64,000 nt of DNA from Watersipora subatra (taxonomy: Eukaryota > Bryozoa > Gymnolaemata > Cheilostomatida > Watersiporidae). The translations under genes and the position numbers were made by a program. Below are positions 13,240 through 26,349 of this stretch, piece by piece (within the stretch, counting starts at the first letter, position 1; every line of letters starts with the position of its first letter). Where the stretch lies: positions 1,840,001 through 1,904,000 of the forward strand of contig NC_088710.1 in the NCBI RefSeq assembly GCF_963576615.1, written 5' to 3'. The notes beneath the pieces are model-generated. The model was not told the origin of the DNA. It saw only the letters and a list, made by a program, of their open reading frames with translations, and did no database searches.

Positions 13240-13950
13240 TTGTGCTATCTTTGCATCAGCATGTTCTGTTACCTCTGCGTATCAGTATGTCCTGTTATCT
13301 CTATGTATCAGTATGTCTTGTTATCTCTAAATATCAGCATGTTCTGTTACCTCTACATATCAGCATGTCTTGTTATCTCTACATATCAGCATGTCCTGTT
13401 ATCTCTACATATCAGCATGTCCTGTTATCTCTACATATCAGCATGTCTGGTTATCTCTACATATCAGCATGTCCTGTTATCTCTACATATCAGTATGTCC
13501 TGTTATCTCTACGTATCAGTATGTTTTGTTATCTCTAAATATCAGCATGTCCTGTTACCTCTACATATCATCATGTCCTGTTATCTCTACATATCAGCAT
13601 GTCTGGTTATCTCTACATATCAGCATGTCCTGTTATCTCTACATATCAGTATGTCCTGTTATTTCTACATAACAGCATGTCCTGTTATCTCTACATATCA
13701 GCATGTCCTGTTACCTGTACATATCAGCATGTTCTGTTATCTCTAGATATCAGCATGTCCTGTTATCTCTAGATATCAGCATGTCCTGTTATCTCTACAT
13801 ATTAGCATGTCCTGTTACTTCTACATATCAGCATGTCCTGTTATCTCTACATATCATCATGTCCTGTTATCTCTACATATCAGCATGCCCTGGTATTTCT
13901 ACATGTACATATTAGCATGTCTTATTATCTCTGCATATCAGCGTGTCCTC
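13240..13950. repeat. 26-bp minisatellite, about 27 copies
   Basis: Unit cagcatgtcctgttatctct plus acatat. Single-base variants (cagtatg, ttacctct, ctctagat) are scattered through the array. Long open frames across it arise because the unit lacks stops in several frames; they are not genes. Confidence 0.95.
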
Positions 13951-14890
13951 CATTTCTTTTTGGTCGGTTTTCAAACTAAAAATTCAATTGGGAGTTGTGC
14001 CACCCACATTAAAACTATTTTTTTCATTTAAACCTATTATTAAAGATTTCTTCTATCATTTTTTATGAAAATCATAGCATGAATTTAGTTTTAATACACT
14101 ATTTTAAAGTTATAAATGTATTTGAATATTTTGTGTCAAGTCTTTATATAATTAGTTATAATTTTTTCAAACATCGTCACGATGTGATGTCTCACTTGGC
14201 ATCTAGTTTTACGCTGACAGAAGCTTAACTGTAAACTGAGTGGGGCCATTCTAGAAGGCTGCCTGTATAGTTAAAATGTGATATTGACTAGCTTGTGCTG
14301 TTCCATTAGCTTATAGGGTATTATTTTTAGCAACAGACAAGTTGTGACTTGAATTTGCTTGAACAAGTCTCCATGCAAAGATTAAACTGTCTCACCCATA
14401 GCTTCGTTGAAGCTATGAGTTGGTCTGGTCTCTCAAAAATAATTTTAAATTGGTTGTTTGGTCTGATGCTGCCGGCCCGACACAATCTGACTGATAGCGG
14501 AGCTACACAGGAAGGCAGCTAAACGCTAACAACTGTTGTTACGGTTAGACCGCCGACACTCCACCGGAGCAGTTCTTTACGTACAGCCATGAAGAACTGG
14601 TATACATTTCTAGTCTGCCACTCCGCTTGAAACTTTAAATACTGATAAGTTTTACTCGAGACACCATGGAATGTTTGGATCTTGATTACTGAGATGTCAG
14701 CATTAAGAAGAGTGTGTAAAGATATACAATATATTACAGTAGGTTTGTTACAGTCATCTTATCAGCTTACATCATGCTAATCACCGTTACTAGTATATAC
14801 TTTTATACTACTTTTGTTTGACAAAGAAGGAATTCCATATCTCCATGTTTATTGATGCGTCTTATTACCTTATTCCTCGGTTGAAGTTTT
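13951..14890. other. No gene recognised
   Basis: Unique AT-rich sequence between two arrays. A GC-richer patch (14460-14580) has no recognisable coding or RNA structure. Confidence 0.4.
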
Positions 14891-16627
14891 CCTTATCCTG
14901 TTCTACAGTACATCGCTCCTCCTTACCTTGTTAAGTTGTTTTACAGTGTATCACTCTTCCTTACCTTATCCTACAGTGTATCTCTCCTCCTTACCTTGTT
15001 CTACAGTGTATCTCTCCTCCTTACCCTGTTCTACAGTGCATCGCTCCTCCTTACCTTATTTTACAGTGCATCTCTCCTATTTACTTTGTTCTACAGTGTA
15101 TCGCTCTTCCTTATCTTGTTCTACAGTGTGTATCTCTCCTCTTTACCTTGTTCTACAGTATAGCTCTCCTCCTTATCTTGTTCTACAGTGTGTATCTCTC
15201 CTCTTTACCTTGTTCTACAGTATAGCTCTCCTCCTTACCTTGTTCTACAGTGTATCTCTCCTCCTTACCTTGTTCTACGGTGTATTTCTCCTCCTTACTT
15301 TGTTCTACAGTGTATCTCTCCTCTTTACCTTATTCTACAGTGTATCTCTCCTCTTTACTTTGTTCTACAGTGTATCTCTCCTCTTTACCTTGTTCTACAG
15401 TGTATCTTTCCTCCTTACCTTATCCTACAGCGCATCTCTCCTCTTTACCTTATTCTACAGTGTATCTTTCCTCTTTACCCTGTTCTACAGTGTATCACTC
15501 TTCCTTACCTTATCCTACAGTGTATCTCTCCTCCTTATCTTGTCCTACAGTGCATCTCTCCTCCTTACCTTGTTCTACAGTGTATCTCTCCTCCTTACCT
15601 TATCTTACAGTGCATCTCTCCTCCTTACCTTGTTCTACAGTGTATTTCTCCCCCTTACTTTGTTCTACAGTGTATCTCTCCTCCTTACCTTGTTCTACAG
15701 TGCATCGCTCCTCCTTACCTTGTTCCACAGTGTATCTCTCCTCCTTACCTTGTTCTACAGTATAGCTCTCCTCCTTACCTTGTTCTACAGTGTATCTCTC
15801 CTCCTTACCTTGTTCTACGGTGTATTTCTCCTCCTTACTTTGTTCTACAGTGTATCTCTCCTCCTTACCTTGTTCTACAGTGCATCGCTCCTCCTTACCT
15901 TATTCTACAGTGCATCTCTCCTCCTTACTTTGTTCTACAGTGTATCTTTCCTCCTTACCTTATCCTACAGCGCATCTCTCCTCTTTACCTTATTCTACAG
16001 TGTATCTTTCCTCTTTACCCTGTTCTACAGTGCATCGCTCCTCCTTACCTTATTCTACAGTGCATCTCTTCTACTTACTTTGTTCTACAGTGTATCTTTC
16101 CTCCTTACCTTATCCTACAGCGCATCTCTCCTCTTTACCTTATTCTACAGTGTATCTTTCCTCTTTACCCTGTTCTACAGTGTATCTCTCCTCCTTATCT
16201 TGTTCTACAGTGTGTATCTCTCCTCTTTACCTTGTTCTACAGTGTATCTCTCCTCTTTACCCTGTTCTACAGTGCATCTTTCCTACTTACCTTGTTCTAC
16301 AGTGTATCTCTCCTCCTTACCTTGTTCTACAATGCATCTCTCCTCCTTACCTTATCCTACAGTGCATCTCTCCTCCTTACCTTGTTCCACAGTGTATCTC
16401 TCCTCTTTACCTTGTTCTACAGTGCATCGCTCCTCCTTACCTTGTTCCACAGTGTATCTCTCCTCTTTACCTTGTTCTACAGTGTATCTCTCCTCTTTAC
16501 CTTGTTCTACAGTGCATCGCTCCTCCTTACCTTGTTCCACAGTGTATCTCTCCTCTTTACCTTGTTCTACAGTGTAGCTCTCCTCCTTACCTTGTTCTAC
16601 GGTGTATTTCTCCTCCTTACTTATCTC
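14891..16627. repeat. 30-bp minisatellite, about 58 copies, with higher-order structure
   Basis: Unit consensus: ttgttctacagtgtatctct followed by cctccttacc. Variant units recur in blocks. The run starting at 15211 is repeated at 15751, and that at 15391 at 15931, an offset of 540 bp or 18 units; a further 150-bp shift occurs at 16081. On the plus strand each unit has a pyrimidine tract ending in CAG. On the minus strand each unit reads AACAAG then GTAAGG. The unit length is a multiple of three, which explains open frames up to 549 codons. Confidence 0.97.
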
Positions 16628-16752
16628 TCCCCTTTCCTTGTTCGTTAATTGCATTTTCTTGAGTTTTTTGCACAAGGCCCTGTAAGGTATTATTAGTAAT
16701 GTCCAACTTTATTTGAGCCGTTCACTGCCGCTACGTTTCGACACTTCAAAGA

Positions 16753-17112
16753 TATTTTCTGAAGCTTCTCTGTTAGGTAAGTATTAGTGGGCATTTTCTG
16801 AAGCTTCTCTGTTAGGTAAGTATTAGTGGGCATTTTCTGAAGCTTCTCTGTTAGGTAAGTATTAGTGGGCATTTTCTGAAGCTTTTCTGTTAGGTAAGTA
16901 TTGGTGGGCATTTTCTGAAGCTTCTCTGTTAGGTAAGTATTGGTGGGCATTTTCTGAAGCTTTTCTGTTAGGTAAGTATTGGTGGGCATTTTCTGAAGCT
17001 TCTCTGTTAGGTAAGTATTGGTGGGCATTTTCTGAAGCTTCTCTGTTAGGTAAGTATTAGTGGGCATTTTCTGAAGCTTCTCTGTTAGGTAAGTATTAGT
17101 GGGCATTTTCTC
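16753..17112. repeat. 39-bp minisatellite, 9 copies
   Basis: Unit attttctgaagcttctctgt followed by taggtaagtattagtgggc, nearly uniform (ttctct/ttttct and tattag/tattgg variants). Each unit holds cttctctgttag directly followed by gtaagtatt, a pyrimidine tract and AG abutting a consensus 5' splice site. Confidence 0.97.
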
Positions 17113-18555
17113 GTACAGCCAGGAAAGATCATTTATTACAGTTTGATAAATTCTAACTGACTGTCATACTCTACCCAGAGCGTCTTGCTGAATTATAAAA
17201 TTGTTGGGCACATTTTACATTCTAATTGGCTATCACTATTGGTTTAAAAATTTGTGGTTATTCTATTTCCAATGTTTTATCGCAATCAGTGTTCATAGTT
17301 TGTTTCTAATATAAAATGGCATTAAATTATTTTTCCATTATAGTTAGCTTAATATGCTTGTTTATGGTTTAGATTGCACAAAACAGTTGAGCCTTCCCGA
17401 TTTGACCATTACAAGTTCTTCTGCAGCCATTCTTAGGGTAAATGTAAGAGAAAAAGCCTATTTCGGATGGTCTAATCGAAAGGTCTGTATTATAGGCCAG
17501 TTGGTGGCTTATCACATACATTTCCCGCTCATAGAGGTATCCTCATGATTATTAGTCCCCTATACTTTGCAATGCATAAATCATCCTCACAGCATTAGCA
17601 TAGACACATGAATGCTCTTCCTACGCTTACAGAAATGTAATGAGTTCCAGGCTGAGGATGTAACAAAAACTTGTACAACTCATATCTTTTCTTTCTGTAG
17701 GAACCTGACAACTACATCACATTTACACGGGGCCAAATAGGAGGTTCAATCCACTTTATCACTCATATTTGTAGAGCATATCCGTGGCGTGATAAGAGCA
17801 CACGCATGTCATAAAGCACCCCAGTGTCTATGCCTTGTAACATGTGATACAGTAGTCGAAGGGACATTGGCTGTGTAGTAGTAGTTGACCTTTTGACCTT
17901 GAAATCAGTAACATGCCTAGCTAATTTGTATAATTTATGCTAGTAGAAACTGACTAACAAGTGAGTGTTAAGAGGCTGCAAAGGAATGCAGGACATGTGG
18001 CGAGCGTGGCTATTCGGGTGAGACTAATGACCTGAGGAGGGACTCACGGGGCGTATCCATTCATTCGGCCTTCTGCACCAGCGTATCACACTCACTCCTA
18101 CCCTCTCCTTTTCCTAACTCATCTGATGCAAGTTTTCCTATATCATCTTTCCCATCATCAGTGACAGTGAGAGAGAGGTCGTCAGTTGCCCTAAACGCGC
18201 AAACTTGAGAGATTCTCTTCACTTCTTCAGATTGTGCACGAAGTACCGCAGGTAATGGTTAAGTTTCTTTCTTTGTGTCCTGTACTAGCATATTTATTAG
18301 CTTTTTGCTTCAGCGAAGTAATGTTTGAAGATGGTATGAATATTCTGTGAAACGGACTTACGCCGCAGTATAATAAACATGCAAATACATCCAAAGGTCT
18401 GCATAATTGTAATACTAATTTCGTTGATTGTTTGAACTATATTTGTACATAAGAATAACTACAAGATGTTTCAGTACATCATTGTGTAGGCCTCGTATGG
18501 GGTTGTGTCACCCTGCTACCCAGGTCATTTATCACCGTTTCCATGATGTACTTGG
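17113..18555. other. No gene recognised
   Basis: Unique sequence. An open stretch of about 80 codons without a start Met (about 17970-18207, plus) matches nothing known. Confidence 0.4.
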
Positions 18556-19652
18556 AAACAGATTTAGAGTTGCGGGTAAGATGTGTTACCATGCAAATTA
18601 AATGTTTCTATGGCCATTCGCATGATGCGGATTGACTCTGGCGCCTTGTTAAAAAAGGTAAGGCATTGTACGCTATGAGTTAATAGTTAGTGACGCACGT
18701 GTTAGCGACGCAAACACGTGAAACTCGATCGAGAAAAGACGAACATAAGTATTGAGAATGCTTGAAATTGAATAGCTGGTATGGTATTTTAATAAAGTGC
18801 TGTTTCCATCATTCCTGGTAGGTGAGTGCAGGTGCTTGCTCTCACTGCAGCACCATTCTTGGATACTGGATGAATAATTCTCACTGAGAATTGCAGAGTT
18901 CTAGAGCCTGTCCGTACATGCGCTTGTGAACGTTTTAGAGCACACTCAATGCGAAGGTTCTTCAATGACTGGCAGTCCGATGGGGCTTATAGGTTTTAAG
19001 GTCGCCCAAGGTTGTTGCAGCTCTACCTAATTAATTCTGAATTATTGTATTATTATTAAAACTTGTCAATTAAATAAATAAGAAAACATTTATCTGTGAA
19101 TTAACATTATAAATATGTTAATTGTTACTATAATAAGAGCCGTGTCTGTCCATCCGCTTCAAGCACAGCCACAGTTGGAGGCTGGGAAAAAAGACTGCTT
19201 CGTGTGGGATTCGAATCTGAGACATTCGGCATTCATTATGTTTCCATGACGCGCATGATCCGCAAATTTGAGCCAATCCGCAAGTTAACCGCATCATGGA
19301 AATGATACAAATCTGCAAGCTAAGCCAGTTTTGCCATTCGCAAAAGTTTATCGAATCCATCTTGCTCGCGAATAATGAAACAGCACTTGGAATGATGCGC
19401 ATTAAAATACCGCACCAGGTATTCTATTTTAAACATCTTCAATACTTCTGTTCGTCCTTGTGTCTGTTCTTCTGTCTTGTCCTCTGTCTGTTTGTCCTTT
19501 CTCAATTGAGTTTCATGCATTTGCGTCGCTAATTACTGACTCATAGCGTACAATTCTTTACCTTTTTTAAACAAGGCGCCAGAGTCAGTCCGCATCATGC
19601 GAATGTCCATAGAAACACTTAATTCGCACGGTAACACAACTCCAAATCCACC
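18556..19652. mobile_element. Foldback-type non-autonomous DNA transposon, about 1.1 kb
   Basis: Imperfect inverted repeats of about 170 bp: 18570-18745 against 19475-19640. Both arms contain cattcgcatgatgcgg, gactctggcgccttgtt, a run of A with ggtaa, and gtacgctatgagt. Shorter copies of the catgatgcgg motif lie inside (about 19245-19300). No transposase is visible, and the exact ends and target duplication are not clear. The long arms suggest foldback or MITE type. Confidence 0.75.
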
Positions 19653-19794
19653 TGATGCGCTTCATATGTGTGGAAATATAGTGATTGTCAATCATTTGCC
19701 TTACAGGCTTTTATAATGATTACGCGCATACTTATTCTCTGTACTTTATTGACGCACCAGACGATCTCTCAAGGCACTCGAGACGACCAGTGCA

Positions 19795-20470
19795 CTCGTT
19801 TTATATATGTTATATACACTATATATGTTATATAAGCTATATATGTTATATAACTATATATGTTATATAGCTATATATGTTATATACGCTATATATGTTA
19901 TATAGCGTATATAACATATATATGTTATATACGCTATATATATTATATACGCTATTTGTGCTATATACGCTATTTATGTTATATAAGTTATTTATGTTAT
20001 ATAAGCTATTTATGTTATATACACTATATATGTTATATAAGCTATATATGTTATATAGCTATATATGTTATATAGCGTATATAACATATATATGTTATAT
20101 ACGCTATATATGTTATATAGCGTATATAACATATATATGTTATATACGCTATTTATGTTATATAGCGTATATAACATATATATGTTATATACGCTATATA
20201 TATTATATACGCTATTTGTGTTATATACGCTTATATAAGTTATTTATGTTATATAAGCTATTTATGTTATATACACTATATATGTTATATAAGCTATATA
20301 TGTTATATAGCTATATATGTTATATAGCGTATATAACATATATATGTTATATACGCTATATATGTTATATACGCTATATATGTTATATACGCTATATATG
20401 TTATATACGCTATATATGTTATATACGCTTTATATGTTATATACGCTTTATATGTTATATACGCTATTAC
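19795..20470. repeat. 18-bp AT-rich palindromic array
   Basis: Units of atatatgttatatacgct and variants. At several points the orientation flips (gcgtatataacatatata), producing perfect dyads centred on catatatatg. Blocks of about 130-180 bp recur, for example the string at 19905-19960 is seen again near 20070 and 20320. Confidence 0.95.
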
Positions 20471-21245
20471 ATAGATTAACATTGGGGCTGTAGAGTAAAC
20501 AGCAGATGTCTTCTCCGAGTACTCAATTCACAAATGATCAGAAAGAGCATAACTTGATAAGGGAAGCATGACACTGGTGATGTCTACACACGGTGTTACA
20601 CACTCCTTTCTGGATTGACAACTGTAGCTTAATCAGGAGTAATTTTCTCGTGGAACAGTCATATCATCAATAGGCATGCGGCACGGAGCACGCAGCACAA
20701 TAATAATAATAATAAACATGAATTGTTCTCAATATTATTATGTAGTCGGCTATCTGTTCAGTTACCGAGAAGAACTTAGAGCTCTATTTATGTTGTCTGA
20801 GAGTTTTGTATGAATTTCTTTGAGATAACGGAGTAATTGAGTAGATATTGCAGAGGAATTTAAGTCTATTATACGTAGTTGCTTATCTATCAGAGTAATA
20901 TTATATTCTGTAGTGACAGTTTTAAAGCCAGCAAAGTTTAATGTTGTTGTTAGCGTGCGCGAAATCTTTCATGTTTCAGCTATATTATGAAAATAGCAGT
21001 TTTTTTCACGATCAATAATAGTATGAAGTATAATTGTGTCAGCAGCATTTGAACTCAACATTTCATAACAGGCAGACCAAGGGAGGCAATTTTAAAAATG
21101 GTGTTATTACAAACTCAAATACTAAATATTTGTTGTTGTGTGGGGTTTGTAAATTTCCCAAGTCAAACTACCTATATGAGAAAATGTTGCTTCAGCTATC
21201 AGAGTACCTACTATAATTCATGATGGTTATCCGTTTCAGAGAGTT
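20471..21245. other. No gene recognised
   Basis: Unique AT-rich sequence with a short AAT run near 20700. Confidence 0.4.
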
Positions 21246-21690
21246 AACTATCACCAGTATCAGGGTATCACTATCAACAGTATTGGTGTATCACTATCAA
21301 CAGTATCAGAGTATAACTATCAACAGTATCAGAGTATAACTATCAACAATATCAGGGTGTAACTATCAACAGTATCAGAGTATAACTATCAACAGTATCA
21401 GAGTATTACTATTAACAGTATCAATGTATCATTATCAACAGTATTGGGGTATAACTATCAACAGTATTGGTGTATCACTATCAACAGTATTGGTGAATCA
21501 CTATCAACAGTATCAGGGTATCACTATCAACAGTATTGGGGTATCACTATCAACAGTATTGGGGTATCACTATCAACAGTATTGGTGTATCACTATCAAC
21601 AGTATTGAGGTATCACTATCAACAGTATCAGGGTATCACTATCAACAGTATCAGGGTATAACTATCAACAGTATCACCAATATCAAAGTT
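21246..21690. repeat. 23-bp minisatellite, about 19 copies
   Basis: Unit tatcactatcaacagtatca with ggg or tggtg between units. Variants alternate between cagggta and ttggtgt. Confidence 0.93.
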
Positions 21691-24600
21691 TAGCGCAGAT
21701 CATATAGAGCGTGAGTGCCAAGAAACACCCAGTCAAGGTATCTACTAGTAGTCCTATACATACATGGAATAGTGAAAATTCTGCAGTTGGTAAACCACAA
21801 ACATGATAGAAATTCTAATCTAGCTAGAAACAGGTATGCATGCTGCCCAAACACTCCTAGTTCAATAGGTAAAACTCAAAAGATTGTCTCCTAAGCAAGT
21901 CTAGAGATTTCGCTATTAGGTTTGGCAGATGACCAATCAGCACACTAGCCAACGAATTGCCAGGATGTGCGTTTAGTATTACAAGAAACCATATCGAGCT
22001 GTTTGCTAGTTGCTGCCATTTGTACTCTGAAACCTTCCAGTAGAATGTTAAAATCGTTTAAACATAAATGTATCACCGCTTTAATTATTATATTGAACAT
22101 GTTTGTCAGAGCTATACATAGAAGCTTTGCTTTTATGCTGCGTGTTGGTGAACGCTATGATATGTTATATTTGTCTTTATCAAATAGCATATTAGGATCA
22201 GAAAAATTAAACAGAAACATTGCTCAAGTTGTCCCTAGGGTATACATAGGTAGTACCCCAGGTTGGGTCAGAAGGTCTGAAGAGTATAGGCCTTTTTCAA
22301 CAATACTGAAATTTATCACGTCTCTCATCCGAGACCTACCTATTTCCAGGTCTCTTTTGCTTACAATGCCAGTGCCTTTAACTGCTACCTCTGTCTCAAA
22401 ATACGGTTGTTCTAGGTTGTTCTACATGTATGTATGGTAACTTTAAATTAAAAGTGTTTCTTCCTCATATTGCTAGTATATGCCAGCAGCATAAGTATAA
22501 GTGGCCGCTAGCTAGTATTTGTGGTTGCGGTTGCCTCTCAGTTTTTTGTGGTTTATTGAAGACTTGAAATAGTTACTGTCCGTGTTGCATCTATCCTAGT
22601 AGTGTTCATGGCTCCCGCTTCATAAAAGTGCTGCCGCGGTAGGCTGACTGGTTGCCATCAGATGCTGCCGGCACTTAAAACTAAACTCCTTGGTCATGCT
22701 ATTTTTACCGGGCCACATGCACCCAACTCGCAGTCTGTTGCGGAGCACGCATGGGTTGCTTGAATAACACGGGCACTATCAAAAAGGGAGCCGGATAAAC
22801 GAGCTCCTTTCACATAAGGATTGGTATCATTCTTTTGCCTCCGCTGATCGCAAACAAAGCCCAATTTAAACTGCATTCATTCTTTTATCGGACTGTTATT
22901 ATAAAGAGACGTTTTGTCGTTGACTATTGATGATGTTTTTGTGCAGTCTTGCCTTTGGTTTTCTTCAATGCATGGATAATTGCTTTTCGTATTCACTTTT
23001 TACAATTGCATTGATCGTATTAGCTTAGACGTGTTTTCTATAGCACCCGCAGGCCGGGGCTCAGTTTCTCTTAGACACGGCTTGGGTCAGGCAGTAGGTG
23101 CGGTCTGTCACCCTGAGCACTAGTCCACTCTACGTAATGGCCGCTTGTTTGCTTAGCATTTTACAAAAAGGCATTCATCAGAGAAGTCTTGTTTGTCTCT
23201 GAGTGATGCGTGTACAGCATCGTATCTATAAAGATATTCTTAAGGTGAAGTTGGTTGGCTGCTCATCATTTCCTATTTGACGGATGGTTGAGTCGAAAAA
23301 GGAGGTGCTGTCAGCTTTTCCAGGTGAGTGTTATGACAGGCAGCCCAGGTGCTTTAAGCGTTTCAACTCGAACCTTTATAGATGAATACGATAAGTATCT
23401 TACAGAACCATTTTAAAAGATTCAGAAGCCAAACGCTGTTCATAGGTGTTTAAGTCTTCAGAAAAATTTGCTCATCAGGTGGTTCACAAATTGTTTACAC
23501 TAGGTGAAGGCCAGTTCTCAAGTGTTGGTGATTGAATAAAAGTCAATGGAAGTCAGTATTTTATGGCTGCCAGGATACAACCTTTCGGCCTTTTAAGAGA
23601 CGATCACGGGCTTGCCGATGGTGGCTGACTGTTTACAGTCGTGAATCGTAATATTACATGACTAGACATTCAGTCACCATCGTCCTGCCGATCTCCTTCT
23701 GAACACGCTGATGAGGGGCACTCGTGGACGACTATTCAACTCTCGGCAGACTAGTTGGTATGTAACTTTCTTATTGACCTATGGGTGTCGATAATCATCC
23801 ACACAGCACATATGCGATGATAATTGGTCCCTGCCTCGGCACTAGCCCATTCAATGTGTATTTATCAGTGATCTTTGTATCACTGATTGTTTGGCTAGTC
23901 TTCTACCATTAACCAACTCTTATACTCAAGGCTACTTATTTGTTGGTGATGTTGAGTAAATCCTTGTGCCAACCAGCCCAACTGTGTCTTCCATAGGAGG
24001 ATGTTCTTCACAACTACAGATGGAGTTGTGCCACCCGCTTAGGAATTCCAGAGACTAGTTATCGACAGAAGATGTCAAATGCACTGGAAACAGTGATTAT
24101 TGCTCAAGTCATGCTACTCACTGTCATGACTAGAATAATTGTCACTGCTTTACAGCATAACAAAACTCAATAACTGCATCATACTGTAGCTAACTTGTCT
24201 GATCATGACAATATCGGCAGGTGCTCAGTCATGCGAGGTGACAACTGCGAGCGAGTGGCAAGAGGTGCCCCTTGAAGAGTGTGTAACACAGTGGCTACTA
24301 TTCTTAGTCCTTCTGTTTACTGACAATGACTAGAAGATTAGTCACCATGTTACATATTCCTACGTAGTCCTACGTAGTCCTGAAGAAGGTGGTAAAAAGG
24401 CCAAGATCCAATGCTACTACGACTCGCGCAGCCACTCTCAAGACTTCCATTTTGTTGGTGGGTAAACTTCTAGTAAATGCTCAGAACTTGCCATGACTAG
24501 ACGTTTGGTCACCAATGCTCGGGAGACGCCGCCCTAAACGGAATGTCTTTTTGTTCGACCGCTGATCAACTACTAACTTTGAAAAGTGAAACACCACCAC

Positions 24601-25726
24601 AGCTCAGCAAGGGGGAACCGTAAAACATAAATGGCTGCCTTTGGATTCCTTAAAGCTAGACACTGGCATAGGCAGACTCGTTTTTCTAATGCTTTGTTGT
24701 ACAAGTGCACGCTCGAGCCTTTCACTACATTCAGCTCGCTCTGTCTCATTGTTTGAACAGTGAAAGGAGCTGAAAGGCCAGTAGGGTAGTATTGTGCCGC
24801 ATTGTGGGTGTTGTATTGGAGATTAGCCGTGTGCAAATATCCTTTACCCGCTTTCTATTCATGCCTGTCAAGAAACTCTTTCTGACCAGCGAGAATAGGC
24901 TTTCGCCTTAGCTATATTTTGATCTCCTTTGTCGCTGCATAATGCATCGCGATTCATTGTCAGGGTGCAAATTTCTGTATTTACTTTAAAAATAAAAAAC
25001 TTTCAGTTATTCAATTGTCAAATTGTTAGCCTGTTTACTTCTTTAATTAGGTTTTGTGCCCTAACTGTTTTTTATAGTAGCCGACGCACGCTCTGTTGCT
25101 ACCATGTGATGGGCAGAGAGGGTGGGTTGACCGACCAGCCTTTCCAACCCAATTCTGTTCTGAGGCTAGCATACCTCTCAAAGCATTTAGGATAAAAATG
25201 TAGCAATATCAGCAATGCCGTGCACACGCTATTGTTACTTTGTTATGTTAGTACACTTGCGTTGGTATGGAACTATTGAGTCTGCCTGCTCTTTGTTGGT
25301 CAACCATTAACTCTACCTGCATTCCACTACCCAGACTAGCTTGAATAGAGTTCCTTTTGCTTCTTTTTACATAGGCCGACCTACTTCATGAAAATCGAGT
25401 TGTTCTTTGCCTATAAAACCTTAGCTTCCATTATCTATCTTACAAGTTAACTAGCCCTCTGCTAAAGTTGCCGGACAACCAGCACTTCATGTTTCTAAAT
25501 TTTAATGAAACAATAAGCTAAACTGAACAAATTCATTTACATCTCATATACATATGCAGTGTTTTGTAGAGGCAGCAAGAATGCAGAGGAGCAGCGATAC
25601 AATTTATCATTCAGTACCGCCTTCCAAACAATGATTCCCAGGTCTTAATTGAACAATTGTCAAGATTAACATCTTCATACTGTCTCTAAGGCAGCTTGGG
25701 TAGACCAATCAGATTCCTGTATTAAC
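21691..25726. other. Gene-poor stretch
   Basis: One open frame of 157 codons (21967-22440, plus) has no recognisable domain, and its complement is nearly as open. Scattered GC-richer patches around 22.6-24.5 kb show no supported exon. I see nothing else. Confidence 0.4.
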
Positions 25727-26150
25727 GGAAGTGGACCTCATGACTGTCTTTATGTCAGCAGGGGTGGATCTCATGACTGTCATTATGTCAGCAGGGGTGG
25801 ACCTCATGACTGTCTTTCTGTCAGCAGGGGTGGACCTCATGACTGTCTTTCTGTCAGCAAAGGTGGATTTCATGATTGTCTCTTATGTCAGCAGAGGTGG
25901 ACCACATGACTGTCATTATGTCAGCAGAGGTGGACCTCATGATTGTCATTATGTCAGCAGGGGTGGACCTCATGACTGTCTTTATGTCAGCAAAGGTGGA
26001 TCTCATGATTGTCTCCTATGTCAGCAGAGGTGGATCTCATGATCGTCTCCTATGTCAGCAGAGGTGGACCTCATGACTGTCATTATGTCAGCAGAGGTGG
26101 ACCTCATGACTGTCATTATGTCAGCAGAGGTGAATCTAATGAATGTTGCT
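25727..26150. repeat. 33-bp minisatellite, about 13 copies
   Basis: Unit gtggacctcatgactgtctt followed by tatgtcagcaggg. Copies vary at the gtctt/gtcat and gggg/agag positions, and a few carry a 1-bp insertion (gtctcttatg). Confidence 0.93.
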
Positions 26151-26349
26151 ACTCAGCAGGTGAGACAACACTGTTTCACCTTTAACATGGGCAGGCCTTA
26201 GCGCCGTCGTTGCATCAGCAAATTTAGGTCCAATCTATGTATTACGTCAGCAAGGGCTGGCTCTGTCACTTTCTCTGAGTCAGCAGGAACAGACCTCATG
26301 ATCGACTCTACGCCCACAGAAGTAGCCAGAGTGTCAGATTCAAGCCTCA

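Noticed and set aside
14928-16648. Overlapping open frames of 290-549 codons on the plus strand
   Set aside because: Several frames are open at once across the 30-bp minisatellite, as expected from a stop-free unit with length divisible by three.
17970-18207. Start-less open stretch with a CRTCGERG motif, plus strand
   Set aside because: One Cys-x2-Cys pair is not enough, and no splice sites or homologue were recognised.
21967-22440. 157-codon open frame, plus strand
   Set aside because: No domain, no splice context, and the complementary strand is almost equally open. I could not tie it to any transposase or host protein.
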